Assembly (NCBI GenBank): GCA_022072125.1
Contig: JAJVIH010000049.1
Span: 1-60,441 of the forward strand
Length of the DNA: 60,441 bases
Direction of reading: 5' to 3'
Origin: Myxococcota bacterium
GTDB lineage: Bacteria; Myxococcota; JAJVIH01
The notes beneath the pieces are model-generated. The model did not search any database and had not been told where the DNA came from. It saw only the letters and a program-made list of their open reading frames with translations. The position numbers and the translations under genes are program-made. Shown here in pieces: positions 1 through 8,857 of the stretch; within the stretch, counting starts at the first letter, position 1, and each line of letters opens with the position of its first letter.

Positions 1-528
1 ATGTCTCCCCGCACGGCGCAGGTCGCCATGGCAGCGATGTCGCCGCGCTTCCGGCCAAGTTCCGCCCATGGCCGGCGCAGACTCACCGCCTCGATGGCGG
101 GGAAAGCAATCCCCGTGCCAACTCCGGACATTTCCGTAAATCGTTGATTTCCATCAACAACCGCTGAACCGCTGAACCGCGGACTCCCGCCACTCCCCCC
201 GCTGCGATGCAAGATGCAACAGGGTGTTGCATCCTGCACAGGCGGTCTCCGCCATCACCAGCCCGATCCAGGCGCCGCACCATCGAATCCATCAGCGGGG
301 ACGGGTCACACGCCCCGGTCCACACGGCGCGTTGACCCACCCCGGCTGACACAGGAGAACCAGACGAATCAGAATCAGGCGCACAAGCAATCCACAAAAT
401 CGCTGATGAAAGCACGCTCGATGTACAGGCCGGAATCCACCCGCACAGGATACAAGCGGTCACGACAAGCCATCGCCTGCCGCCGGGATTCCTTGACCCC
501 CCTGGCGAAAAATGGCATTGGCCATGGC
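1..528. other. Window-edge and upstream region without a confident gene
   Basis: This stretch precedes neuB. Two frames are open at the left edge: the plus frame from 1 to a TGA at 145-147, and a minus frame from an ATG at 131-129 running off the window. Neither shows a recognisable motif or a good Shine-Dalgarno, so I cannot tell whether a neighbouring gene ends or begins here. Between about 150 and 528 the only clear structure is an inverted repeat at 208-238. The long upstream extension open in the neuB frame looks non-coding (Gln/Thr/Arg-rich, no match to NeuB N-termini). Confidence 0.4.
208..238. repeat. Imperfect 13-bp inverted repeat upstream of neuB
   Basis: Arms TGCAAGATGCAAC (208-220) and GTTGCATCCTGCA (226-238) pair at 12 of 13 positions around the 5-nt loop AGGGT. 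No T-tract follows on either strand, so an intrinsic terminator is unlikely. It could be an operator or an mRNA leader hairpin, and lies about 290 bp before the neuB start. Confidence 0.5.
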
Positions 529-1581
529 ATGGTGAGTTCCGGTTTCGCCATTGAAGGAAAGCCAATCGGTCAGGGGCATCCCTGCTTCGTGGTGGCGGAA
601 ATCGCCCAGACCCACGATGGGAGCCTGGGAACCTGTCACGCTTATATTGACGCCGCGGCGAAGGCGGGCGCATCCGCAATCAAATTCCAGACCCATATCG
701 CCGCCGCGGAAAGCACGCCCTCCGAGACCTTCCGCGTCAAATTTTCTCCGCAGGACGCCACCCGTTACGACTACTGGAAACGGATGGAGTTCACGCCGGA
801 ACAATGGGCGGGCCTGGCCCAACACGCCCGGGACAAGCGTCTGGTGTTTTTGTCCACGCCATTCTCATTTGAAGCGGTCGAGGTGCTGCTCAAGACCGGC
901 ATCGCCGCCTGGAAAGCAGGGTCCGGAGAAACCAACAATTACCCTTTTTTGAAAAAGCTCGCCGAAACCGGAAAGCCCGTGCTGCTATCCAGCGGCGTCT
1001 CCCCCTGGTCCGATCTGGACAAAGCCGTGGAAACCGTTCGCGGCGCCGGCGCGCCGGTGGGGGTGTATCAATGTACGACCGCCTACCCCTGCCCTCCGGA
1101 CTCCTGGGGGCTCAACGTCATTGGACAGATCCGGGATCGTTATCATTGTCCCGTGGGTTTTTCCGACCACTCGGGAACGCCCCACGCCGGCCTCGCCGCC
1201 GCCGCCCTGGGCGCCAACATGATCGAGGTCCACGTCACCTTCTCGCGCGAGTGTTTTGGACCAGACGTGCCCGCGTCCATCACCACCAGCGAACTGGCTC
1301 AGTTGATCGAAGGCGTCCGGCGGATTGAAACCGCGCTCGCCAATCCGGTGGACAAGGACGCCATGGCCAACAAGCTGGGCCACTTGCGCGATCTCTTCGG
1401 CAAAAGCGTGGTGGCGGCCCGCGACCTGCCCCGTGGACTCCGGCTTTCCCGCGAGGACCTGGCGTTGAAAAAACCCGGCACGGGAATCCCCGCCGCCCAA
1501 CTGGAAACCGTGATCGGCAAGGAACTCGCCCGTGATGTCCCCGCCGACACCCTTCTCTCAATCAGCGATTTTTCATCATGA
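529..1581 (+). CDS. neuB: N-acetylneuraminate (sialic acid) synthase family protein
   Basis: Condenses phosphoenolpyruvate with N-acetylmannosamine (or a related hexose) to form a nonulosonic acid in the cytoplasm. The 350-residue product has the family layout: a TIM-barrel domain beginning with VAEIAQTHDGSLG (residues 22-34), KFQTH near 57, the GFSDHSG motif and a GPD-aS substrate loop in the second half, then a C-terminal SAF (antifreeze-like) domain from about residue 290 containing KKPGTGI. The frame is open further upstream (ATG at 214). ATG 529 was chosen because it places the conserved start of the barrel at the usual distance from the N-terminus and gives the usual length (about 345). 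The stop overlaps the neuC start by ATGA, implying translational coupling. Whether the product is Neu5Ac or another nonulosonate cannot be decided from sequence alone; the hydrolysing epimerase next door favours a ManNAc route. Confidence 0.88.
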   Translation: MVSSGFAIEGKPIGQGHPCFVVAEIAQTHDGSLGTCHAYIDAAAKAGASAIKFQTHIAAAESTPSETFRVKFSPQDATRYDYWKRMEFTPEQWAGLAQHARDKRLVFLSTPFSFEAVEVLLKTGIAAWKAGSGETNNYPFLKKLAETGKPVLLSSGVSPWSDLDKAVETVRGAGAPVGVYQCTTAYPCPPDSWGLNVIGQIRDRYHCPVGFSDHSGTPHAGLAAAALGANMIEVHVTFSRECFGPDVPASITTSELAQLIEGVRRIETALANPVDKDAMANKLGHLRDLFGKSVVAARDLPRGLRLSREDLALKKPGTGIPAAQLETVIGKELARDVPADTLLSISDFSS

Positions 1582-2783
1582 GCATTTCCTCCAGACGCAA
1601 GGTATGCGTCGTGCTGGTGGACCGCGCCAATTACGGCCGTTTGAAACCGGTGATGTTCGCCATCGGGGAACGCCCGGAACTGGACCTGCAGGTGGTCTGC
1701 GCCGGCACCATGCTGCTGGAGCGTTTCGACCAGCCAGTCAAGGTGGTCCGGAATGATGGTTTTCAGGTCCATGGGGAGATTTACCTGGAGTTGGAAGGAT
1801 CGGTTCCCACGACCATGGCCAAGTCCGTGGGCTTCGGCATCGTGGAGTTTTCGAGCGAGTTCCAGCGGCTGAAGCCGGATATCGTGCTGCTCATTGGTGA
1901 TCGTTACGAAGCGCTGGCGGCGGCCATTGCGGCGGCGTACATGAATATCCCCATATTCCATGTGCAGGGAGGCGAAGTCAGCGGTTCAATTGACGAAAGC
2001 GCGCGCCATGCCATCACCAAATTCGCCCAGTTTCATTTTCCGTCCACCGCCCGTTCAGCCGAATACCTGGCCCGCATGGGCGAGCGCCGGGACACCATTG
2101 TTGGCGCGGGGTGTCCCAGCAGCGATATCGCTCGCACCCTTGATCGCAAGCTAACCCATGACATGATCAACCTGCGCGGCGCGGGTCATGTGATTGATGT
2201 CGAGAAGCCCTTCCTGCTGACCCTGTTTCACCCCACCACCACGGAATACGGCGGGGAGGAAGCGCAAGCCAGGGCGCTCATGGAGGCGCTTGCGAAAATC
2301 GCCATGCCAACCCTGCTTTTGTGGCCCAATATTGACGCCGGATCGGATCATATCAACAAGGTGATCCGGGTGGTGCGCACACAATCCAGCACGCCGTGGT
2401 TGCGCACCCTGACCAACTTGTCGCCGGAAACCTATCTCAAGGTGCTGGCCAACACGGTCTGCGCGGTCGGCAACTCGTCCAGTTTCGTGCGGGACGCCAG
2501 CTATTTTGGCTCCCCGGTCGTCTTGGTGGGCAACCGGCAAAATGGACGTGAAACCGACCGGCATGTCACCCGGGTTCATGCCCGGAGCGAGAACATTCAC
2601 GCCGCCATCCGGGGCCAACTGGAACATGGACGTTATCCTCCCAGCACCCTCTACGGAGATGGCCACGTCAGCGAGAGGATCGCGGAATCCCTGGTAAAGA
2701 TTCCCTTGTACGTCCAGAAACGGCTTTCCTATGCGCTGGAGAACCCCCATGAATTCGCACCACCGGCTGATTCTGGTGGGTAA
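1578..2783 (+). CDS. neuC: UDP-N-acetylglucosamine 2-epimerase (hydrolysing)
   Basis: Converts UDP-GlcNAc to N-acetylmannosamine plus UDP, the substrate for NeuB. The 401-residue protein has a GT-B-like fold. Visible motifs are GDRYEALAAA (about residues 100-109), GGEVSGSIDES with the following RHAITK-AQ-HF block typical of NeuC, and the C-terminal UDP-binding VGNSSSF-RDA segment with GNRQ-GRE. Its ATG overlaps the neuB stop. The next gene, neuA, starts 69 bp downstream. A 30-codon open frame (2749-2841) overlaps the 3' end and may be a remnant of a lost gene. The last residues (after LSYALENPHEF) look like an irregular tail. Confidence 0.87.
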   Translation: MSISSRRKVCVVLVDRANYGRLKPVMFAIGERPELDLQVVCAGTMLLERFDQPVKVVRNDGFQVHGEIYLELEGSVPTTMAKSVGFGIVEFSSEFQRLKPDIVLLIGDRYEALAAAIAAAYMNIPIFHVQGGEVSGSIDESARHAITKFAQFHFPSTARSAEYLARMGERRDTIVGAGCPSSDIARTLDRKLTHDMINLRGAGHVIDVEKPFLLTLFHPTTTEYGGEEAQARALMEALAKIAMPTLLLWPNIDAGSDHINKVIRVVRTQSSTPWLRTLTNLSPETYLKVLANTVCAVGNSSSFVRDASYFGSPVVLVGNRQNGRETDRHVTRVHARSENIHAAIRGQLEHGRYPPSTLYGDGHVSERIAESLVKIPLYVQKRLSYALENPHEFAPPADSGG

Positions 2784-2852
2784 CGGCATGAAATCTGGAG
2801 TTACAGAAAACGGAATGTATCCTGGAAGATTTTATCGCTGATTTTCCTCGCC

Positions 2853-3563
2853 ATGAGCATCCTCGCCATCATTCCCGCCAGAGCAGGTTCAAAACGCCTT
2901 CCTGGAAAAAACATGCTGTTACTGGGGGGGATTCCCCTGGTGCAAAGAACCATCGAGATGGCTTTGAAATGTATGGCTCTCGATACGATTGTGGTAAACA
3001 GCGATGACCCGAAAGTGCTGGATCTGGCTCGCCGGTATTCCAGAGTCATCCCAATTGCCAGACCGGGCGAGTTGGCCACGGATACTTCTCCTGCAATTGA
3101 TTACGTCCGCCATACCATTGCGGAGATCGCCAAATCGGGTCTTCAGGACCCAGATATTGTTGTCATTCTCCAGGTCACCTCTCCACTGACGAGGCCGGAG
3201 GATGTTGATCAGACGGTCCATCTTCTTCGTGAAAGCGGCGCTGATTCGGCGGTTACCGTAACCAGGCTGGAACAGAGCCTTCAACCCGCCAAGCTGAAGC
3301 GGCTGGAGGGAAACCGGCTTTTGTCCTATCAGGAAGATGAAAACGGGATAAAAGCCGCTCACGAACTTCCAGAATTGTACGTCCGGAATGGTTCCGTCTA
3401 CGCCGCCACCAGACGGGTGATTGATTCGGGGCGGATTATCGGCGCCGACTGCCGCGCCCTGGTCATGCCCCGGGAACGCTCGGTGGATATCAATGACGCG
3501 CTGGATTATCATTTCGCGGAATTTCTCCTCCAACGGGCCGGGGAGCCCGGGAAGAAGTCCTGA
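2853..3563 (+). CDS. neuA: CMP-N-acetylneuraminate cytidylyltransferase
   Basis: Activates the nonulosonic acid with CTP to CMP-sialic acid, the donor for sialyltransferases. The 236-residue product opens with the nucleotide-binding signature IIPARAGSKRLPGKN (residues 5-19), followed by the VNSDD and LQVTSPLT motifs of the CMP-sugar synthetase family; length is normal. The DNA is visibly richer in A and T, including at third positions, than neuB, neuC and rapZ on either side, suggesting a separate origin for this gene or junction. No sialyltransferase is seen nearby. Confidence 0.9.
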   Translation: MSILAIIPARAGSKRLPGKNMLLLGGIPLVQRTIEMALKCMALDTIVVNSDDPKVLDLARRYSRVIPIARPGELATDTSPAIDYVRHTIAEIAKSGLQDPDIVVILQVTSPLTRPEDVDQTVHLLRESGADSAVTVTRLEQSLQPAKLKRLEGNRLLSYQEDENGIKAAHELPELYVRNGSVYAATRRVIDSGRIIGADCRALVMPRERSVDINDALDYHFAEFLLQRAGEPGKKS

Positions 3564-3590
3564 AACCATCATATTGGGCGCGGCGAGATT

Positions 3591-4469
3591 ATGAACCGGT
3601 TGATCATCATCACGGGCATTTCGGGCTCGGGAAAATCCACCGCCCTGAATGTTCTCGAGGACCTGGGGTTTTTCTGCATAGACAATCTGCCCCTGGTCTT
3701 CATTGAAAAACTGACCGAACTCGCCGATCAGGCCGCCGGTAAATTCAACCGGATTGGCCTGGTGATTGATATACGCGAGGGCGACCAACTCGCCGACTTC
3801 CCGGCCATTCACGCCCGCCTGAAGGAAATGAAACATTCCGTCGAGGTGATCTTCCTCGACGCCAGCGATGAGTCCCTGCTGCGGCGGTACAGCGAAACCC
3901 GGCGCCTGCATCCCCTGGCGCCCCAGGGCACGGTGGCGGAAGGCATCGCCCTTGAACGCCAGAAACTGGAGCCCCTGCGGCAACTGGCCGACAACATCAT
4001 AGACACCTCGGCCCTCAGCATTCACCAGCTCAAGGAAATCATCCGGGATCAGATTGTCGGCCCCAGCAACGATACCGAATTGACCCTGACCATCCAGTCA
4101 TTCGGTTTCAAGAACGGCGTGCCGCTGACCAGCGACATGGTGCTGGATGTCCGGTTTCTCCCCAATCCCTATTACGACCCGGCGATGCGCAACCTGACCG
4201 GCGAGGACGCCAATGTCTCCCAGTTCGTGCTGGGCAAGCCGGAAACCCAGCGGTTCATGGAGATGTTGCTGGTGATGCTCAAGGAACTACTGCCCCAGTA
4301 CAAAAAAGAAGGGCGCAGGTATTTCACGGTCTCCATCGGATGCACGGGCGGCAAACACCGGTCGGTGGCCATCGCCCGGCATATTCACGACGCCCTCAAA
4401 TCCATGCCGGGAAACGAACGCACCCGGGTGATTCTCAAGCACCGGGATATCGGCGGACGCGCCGGGTAG
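3591..4469 (+). CDS. rapZ: RapZ/YvcJ family nucleotide-binding protein (RNase adapter)
   Basis: P-loop protein of the RapZ family. In E. coli RapZ binds glucosamine-6-phosphate and targets the sRNA GlmZ for RNase E cleavage, thereby tuning GlmS and the UDP-GlcNAc supply. The 292-residue protein has Walker A GISGSGKST at residues 9-17, FCIDNLP near 28-34, a DASDE Walker-B-like segment, and the C-terminal block SIGCTGGKHRSV that is diagnostic of the family. Length is typical (about 285). It lies 27 bp downstream of neuA in the same direction, so co-transcription with the UDP-GlcNAc-consuming neuC is likely. Whether a GlmZ-like RNA exists in this organism is unknown. Confidence 0.9.
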   Translation: MNRLIIITGISGSGKSTALNVLEDLGFFCIDNLPLVFIEKLTELADQAAGKFNRIGLVIDIREGDQLADFPAIHARLKEMKHSVEVIFLDASDESLLRRYSETRRLHPLAPQGTVAEGIALERQKLEPLRQLADNIIDTSALSIHQLKEIIRDQIVGPSNDTELTLTIQSFGFKNGVPLTSDMVLDVRFLPNPYYDPAMRNLTGEDANVSQFVLGKPETQRFMEMLLVMLKELLPQYKKEGRRYFTVSIGCTGGKHRSVAIARHIHDALKSMPGNERTRVILKHRDIGGRAG

Positions 4470-4515
4470 CCGGACTGTATTCGTTTTTCATCCCCAAAAA
4501 GTCCGCTGGCGAGGG

Positions 4516-4543
4516 TTGACCTGCGCGGAAGAATCCTTATCTT
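4516..4543 (+). promoter_or_regulatory. Candidate sigma-70-type promoter for the ABC module
   Basis: TTGACC (4516-4521) and TATCTT (4538-4543) are separated by 16 bp, in the 119-bp gap between rapZ and the ABC ATPase. Five of six -35 positions and four of six -10 positions fit the consensus. The predicted start would lie about 40 nt before the ATG at 4589. Confidence 0.45.
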
Positions 4544-4588
4544 GCAGCGCGGGGGTGGGCCGCATTTTATCTGCGGCATGGAGGAATC

Positions 4589-5308
4589 ATGTCTGCCCCC
4601 ATTGTTCAACTCAGCAATGTCGTGAAGGAATATCCGCTGGGTCACGTCACCGTCACCGCTCTGGACGGCGTGTCACTGGATATTGACGCCGGCGACTTCA
4701 TCACCATCGCCGGACCCTCCGGATCGGGCAAAACCACCATCCTGAACATGATCGGCTGCGTGGATGTGCCCACCCGCGGCGAGGTCGTCGTGGATGGGCA
4801 ACCCACCCGCACCCTGAGCGACCGGGCCCTGACTTCCCTGCGTTTGCACAAACTGGGATTCATCTTTCAGAGCTTCAACCTGATTCCGGTGCTCAGCGTG
4901 GCTCAAAACGTGGAGTTTCCCCTGCTGCTTCAGGGGCATATCGGCGCAGCCGAGCGGAAGAAACGGGTGGCGGAGATGGTGGAAAAAGTGGGCCTGACCC
5001 CGCAATCCGGACAACGGCCCAGCGAACTCTCCGGCGGCCAGCGGCAGCGCGTGGCCATCGCCCGGGCCCTGGTCACCCGGCCCCGCATCGTCATGGCGGA
5101 CGAACCCACCGCCAACCTGGATTCGGTCACCGGCCAGAACATCATTGAACTGATGCGGCATCTCAACGAAACCGAACAGACCACATTCATCTTCTCCACC
5201 CACGATCCCAAGGTCATGGCGCACGCCAAACGCATCGTCCGGATCAAAGACGGCAAGGTGGAAGACGACGGCCGGGGAAACGCATCCAACAACCAGGCCG
5301 CCGCCTGA
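4589..5308 (+). CDS. ABC transporter ATP-binding protein (LolD/MacB type)
   Basis: Cytoplasmic ATPase expected to drive the two FtsX-like permeases encoded next. The 239-residue protein has every expected motif: Walker A GPSGSGKTT (42-50), Q-loop glutamine 94 in FIFQSFNLIP, signature LSGGQRQR (147-154), Walker B IVMADEP (167-173), D-loop NLDS and H-loop STHDP (His205). The FQSFNLIP and LSGGQ context matches the LolD/MacB/FtsE subfamily, whose members act as mechanotransmission transporters rather than channel-type exporters. A Shine-Dalgarno (GGAGG at 4579-4583) precedes the ATG. The permease starts 16 bp downstream. Confidence 0.9.
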   Translation: MSAPIVQLSNVVKEYPLGHVTVTALDGVSLDIDAGDFITIAGPSGSGKTTILNMIGCVDVPTRGEVVVDGQPTRTLSDRALTSLRLHKLGFIFQSFNLIPVLSVAQNVEFPLLLQGHIGAAERKKRVAEMVEKVGLTPQSGQRPSELSGGQRQRVAIARALVTRPRIVMADEPTANLDSVTGQNIIELMRHLNETEQTTFIFSTHDPKVMAHAKRIVRIKDGKVEDDGRGNASNNQAAA

Positions 5309-5324
5309 TTCCGGGGATCATCCG

Positions 5325-7490
5325 ATGAATCCATATGAATGGCGGCTGATCGCCCGATTGTCCCTGCACAATCTGCTGAACCACCGGGTGAAGAGCCTGA
5401 TCATCGGCGTCATCATCCTGATGGGATCGTTTCTGGTGGTGGTGGGCACGGCGATGCTCGACAGCATCGAATCGTCCATGTCCCGCAGCATCATCTCCAG
5501 CCTGGCGGGCCATCTGCAGGTCTATTCCAACAAGGGCAAGGATGAACTGGCGATCTTCGGCGGCATGATGATGGCCGCGGAAGACATCGGCAAAATGCCG
5601 GACTTCAAGCAAGTCAAACAAACCCTGTCAGCCGATCCAAACGTCAAGGCGATCATTCCCATGGGAATTGATTTCGCCACCATTTTCTCGGGCAACGAGA
5701 TTGACGATGTGCTGGAAGACATGCGCAAAGCCGCCAAAATAAACGACCAGGCGGCCTTGACAGACCTGCGGCGCAAGCTGATGCAACTCGTTTCCATGAT
5801 GCGGCAGGAATTCACCCAGCAACTGAAAATCACCAGCAACATCAAAAAGTACACCGATGGCCTGAAGGAACTGGATGTGGTCTCGGCCCCGGAATTCTGG
5901 AAGGATTTTGAAACCAATCCCCTGCCGGTGCTCGACCATTTCGACAGCAAAATCGCTGGCCTGGCCGCCGATGGCGTCCTCTATTACTTCCGTTATGTGG
6001 GCACGGACCTCGCGGCGTTCCAGGAAAACTTCGACCGGCTGAAAATTGTCCGGGGGGAAATGGTGCCCAAGGGCAAGCGGGGGTTCCTGTTCAACAACAA
6101 AATCCTCGAAGACTATGTGAAAAACAAGGTGGCCCGGGACCTCGACTGGATTCACCGCAAGATTATCGAGGATCAAAAACCCCACAATGACAGCGAGGTC
6201 CGGACCCGCATCCGCCAGAACATGCGCCAGTTCCGGAAGGTCACCTTTCAATTGACGCCCGCCAACGCCGAAAAACTTGAAGCGGAACTGGACAATATTC
6301 TCAAGGAGACGCCACGGGCCCCGGTGACGGACCCCAAGGATGACTTCAGCAAGAATTTCGCGCCGCTCGATCCCAACTCGCGGGAGTCACGGCTGAACCG
6401 GAAACTTCAGGATTTTTTGTGGGTGGATAGCGGCAATATCGCGCGGCGTTACGAGTTTTTCTACAAGGTGGTGGCGCCGATGATCAAACTCTATCCTTTC
6501 AACGCGGGCGACACCATCACCCTGCGCGGACTCACCAAGTCCGGCTACATGAAAGCGGTCAACGTCAAGGTTTATGGGGTCTTCGAGTTTGAAGGCCTGG
6601 GTAAATCCGATCTGGCGGGCGGCCACAGCCTGATGGACATCATGACCTTCCGCGACCTGTATGGTTTTTTGACCGACGACAAGAAAAAGGAACTGGCTGA
6701 AATCAAATCGGAAACCGGCATCAAGGAAGTCAACCAGGACAACGCCGAAGCCGAATTGTTTGGAAGCGCCGCCACCCCCATTGAAAAGGCGGCGGAGTCC
6801 GATGGAACCTTCGATGAATTCGCCGGGCTGCAATTGACCGGGCAGAAAGAATTCCAGGACGCCTTGATGGCGAGATCGTTTGATCAGGAAGCCGTGGACA
6901 ACGGCGTGGCGCTGAACGCCGCCATCATTCTGAAAGATCCCGGCAAACTCCGGGAAACCCAGATGAGGCTTGAAGAAACGGCCAAGGCGGCCAAACTCGA
7001 CCTCAAGGTGGTGGACTGGCAAAAGGCCTCTGGAATCGTGGGGCAATTCGTGGTGCTGGTGCGGGTGGTGCTGTTCATCGCCATTTTCATCATTTTTGCG
7101 GTGGCGCTGGTCATCATCAACAACTCCATGGTCATGGCCACCATGGAGCGGGTGATGGAGATAGGCACCATGCGGGCCATTGGCGCGCAAAGCCGCCTGG
7201 TGCTGACCTTGTTCCTGTCCGAAACATTGCTGCTGGCCACGATTTCCGGCGGGCTGGGGGCGTTTCTGGGGGCTGGGTTCATTAGCTGGCTGGGCCGGCA
7301 GGGTATTCCCGCCGTGACGGATATTCTGGTTTTCCTGTTTTCCGGCCCCAAACTATTTCCCGAATGGGGCGTGCAAAACCTGGTGATCGCCTTTGCGATG
7401 ATCCTGATGATCAGCCTGATTTCCACCTTCTATCCAGCCCTCATCGCCACCCGCATCCGCCCGGCCGTGGCCATGTCTCCCAAGGAGTGA
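5325..7490 (+). CDS. FtsX/MacB-like ABC permease with a very large periplasmic domain
   Basis: Inner-membrane permease partner of the preceding ATPase. Of 721 residues, one N-terminal membrane segment (about 22-45) is followed by a periplasmic region of about 520 residues, then three membrane segments (about 574-600, 624-650, 685-705). This is the LolC/E-MacB-FtsX topology. The coupling region RVMEIGTMRAIGAQ and the end ALIATRIRPAVAMSP match the family. The ectodomain is about twice the usual size for MacB or LolC and carries a Lys/Glu-rich, probably helical insertion (around residues 120-340). Stop and next start are adjacent (7490/7491), so the two permeases are probably made in equal amounts and form a heterodimer, as LolC and LolE do. 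The substrate is unknown. Confidence 0.82.
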   Translation: MNPYEWRLIARLSLHNLLNHRVKSLIIGVIILMGSFLVVVGTAMLDSIESSMSRSIISSLAGHLQVYSNKGKDELAIFGGMMMAAEDIGKMPDFKQVKQTLSADPNVKAIIPMGIDFATIFSGNEIDDVLEDMRKAAKINDQAALTDLRRKLMQLVSMMRQEFTQQLKITSNIKKYTDGLKELDVVSAPEFWKDFETNPLPVLDHFDSKIAGLAADGVLYYFRYVGTDLAAFQENFDRLKIVRGEMVPKGKRGFLFNNKILEDYVKNKVARDLDWIHRKIIEDQKPHNDSEVRTRIRQNMRQFRKVTFQLTPANAEKLEAELDNILKETPRAPVTDPKDDFSKNFAPLDPNSRESRLNRKLQDFLWVDSGNIARRYEFFYKVVAPMIKLYPFNAGDTITLRGLTKSGYMKAVNVKVYGVFEFEGLGKSDLAGGHSLMDIMTFRDLYGFLTDDKKKELAEIKSETGIKEVNQDNAEAELFGSAATPIEKAAESDGTFDEFAGLQLTGQKEFQDALMARSFDQEAVDNGVALNAAIILKDPGKLRETQMRLEETAKAAKLDLKVVDWQKASGIVGQFVVLVRVVLFIAIFIIFAVALVIINNSMVMATMERVMEIGTMRAIGAQSRLVLTLFLSETLLLATISGGLGAFLGAGFISWLGRQGIPAVTDILVFLFSGPKLFPEWGVQNLVIAFAMILMISLISTFYPALIATRIRPAVAMSPKE

Positions 7491-8840
7491 GTGGAGATGT
7501 ACTTCACCATCGCCGTACGCAATCTCCTCCAGGCCAAGCGACGGACCCTGCTGCTGTCGCTGGCCATTGGCGCGGTCACCATGTTGCTGGTGCTCCTCCA
7601 GTCCTTGTCGCAGGGACTGAACGAGACCATGATTCAGGCTGCCACCACGCTGAGCGCGGGCCACGTCAATGTGGCGGGGTTCTTCAAATCCAAGCCCAGC
7701 GACGCCTCGCCGATTTTGTCCGATGCGCCTCCCCTCCGGGCGATTCTCGAAAAGGAAACCCCTGGCCTCGATTACGTGATTGACCGGGCCCGCGGATGGG
7801 GAAAAATCATCAGCGACAGCGGCAGCGTGCAAAGCGGGCTGACGGGCGTCAACCTGGCCGAAGAGCGCACCCTCACAAAGATTGTCCAGATGGCCCGCGA
7901 AAACGAATACCGCGACAACGGGCGGGATCAAGTTCTGGGCGACATCAACAAGCTGGCGGAGCCTGGGCAACTCATGCTCTTCGCCGCCCAGGCCCGCAAG
8001 CTGAATGTGACGGTTGGCGACCAGGTCACCATCTCCATCGAAACCATTGACGGACAGACCAACACCATGTCGGGCACCGTCTGCGCCATCGCCCGGGACA
8101 TCGGCTTCATGAGCGGCTGGAGCGTATTCCTGAACCGTTCCTCCCTCAAATCCTTGTATGAACAGGCGGACACCTCCACCGGCGCCCTCATGGTCTACCT
8201 GAAACCTGGATACCGCGGACGTGAAAAAGAAGTCATGGACAGCCTGCGGGGCATATTGGAATCCAAGGGATATACCATGATGGATCATGACCCCAACCCC
8301 TTCTGGATGAAATTCGACAAGGTGCTCGCCGAGGACTGGATCGGCCAGCAGATTGACCTGACCACATGGGAGGACGAAGTATCCTTCCTCAAGTGGGTGC
8401 TGGTGGCGCTGGACAGCATCACTTTCTTTCTCATCGCGGTGCTCACGTTCGTGATTGCGGTGGGCATCATGAATACGGTGCTGATGTCGGTGCGGGAACG
8501 CACGCGGGAGATTGGCACGGTGCGGGCCATCGGGTTGTCCCAAAGCGGCGTGCTGACCATGTTTCTGTTGGAATCGCTGCTCCTGGGTCTGTTCGCGACG
8601 GCGCTGGGTTCGGCCCTGGGCGCATCCATCGCCTGGCTGATTGACTCATCGAAAGTGGCCATTACCGACGACGCCATCAAAACCTTTGTGATGAGCGACA
8701 CCCTGCACCTGTCCGTATTGCCTCAGCATGTCATCACCGCGATCATTGCTTTCACCTTCATCACGGGACTTTCGGCCCTGTGGCCGGCGCTTCGTGCTTC
8801 GCGGATGCAGCCGGTGACCGCCATGTCGTCGGCGACATAA
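7491..8840 (+). CDS. FtsX/MacB-like ABC permease, second subunit
   Basis: 449-residue permease of normal family size. A membrane segment lies at about 18-40, a periplasmic domain at about 45-300, and three C-terminal membrane segments at about 303-330, 350-385 and 412-435. The conserved coupling stretch RTREIGTVRAIG and the terminal ALRASRMQPVTAMSS match its partner and LolC/LolE. The start is GTG 7491 or the in-frame ATG 7497. AGGAG at 7482-7486, inside the end of the upstream gene, serves the GTG with 4-nt and the ATG with 10-nt spacing. It most likely pairs with the 721-residue permease and the upstream ATPase. A LolA-like gene follows, pointing to lipoprotein or lipid transfer, which is an inference from context. 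Confidence 0.84.
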   Translation: MEMYFTIAVRNLLQAKRRTLLLSLAIGAVTMLLVLLQSLSQGLNETMIQAATTLSAGHVNVAGFFKSKPSDASPILSDAPPLRAILEKETPGLDYVIDRARGWGKIISDSGSVQSGLTGVNLAEERTLTKIVQMARENEYRDNGRDQVLGDINKLAEPGQLMLFAAQARKLNVTVGDQVTISIETIDGQTNTMSGTVCAIARDIGFMSGWSVFLNRSSLKSLYEQADTSTGALMVYLKPGYRGREKEVMDSLRGILESKGYTMMDHDPNPFWMKFDKVLAEDWIGQQIDLTTWEDEVSFLKWVLVALDSITFFLIAVLTFVIAVGIMNTVLMSVRERTREIGTVRAIGLSQSGVLTMFLLESLLLGLFATALGSALGASIAWLIDSSKVAITDDAIKTFVMSDTLHLSVLPQHVITAIIAFTFITGLSALWPALRASRMQPVTAMSSAT

Positions 8841-8857
8841 AGCAATTGGAGACTCCG

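Noticed and set aside
214-528. N-terminal extension of NeuB by 105 residues
   Set aside because: The extra residues are Gln/Thr/Arg/Pro-rich with no resemblance to NeuB, and ATG 529 gives the normal family length.
4470-4515. Terminator after rapZ
   Set aside because: CGGACT and AGTCCG can pair, but the loop is about 24 nt and there is no T-tract after the stem.
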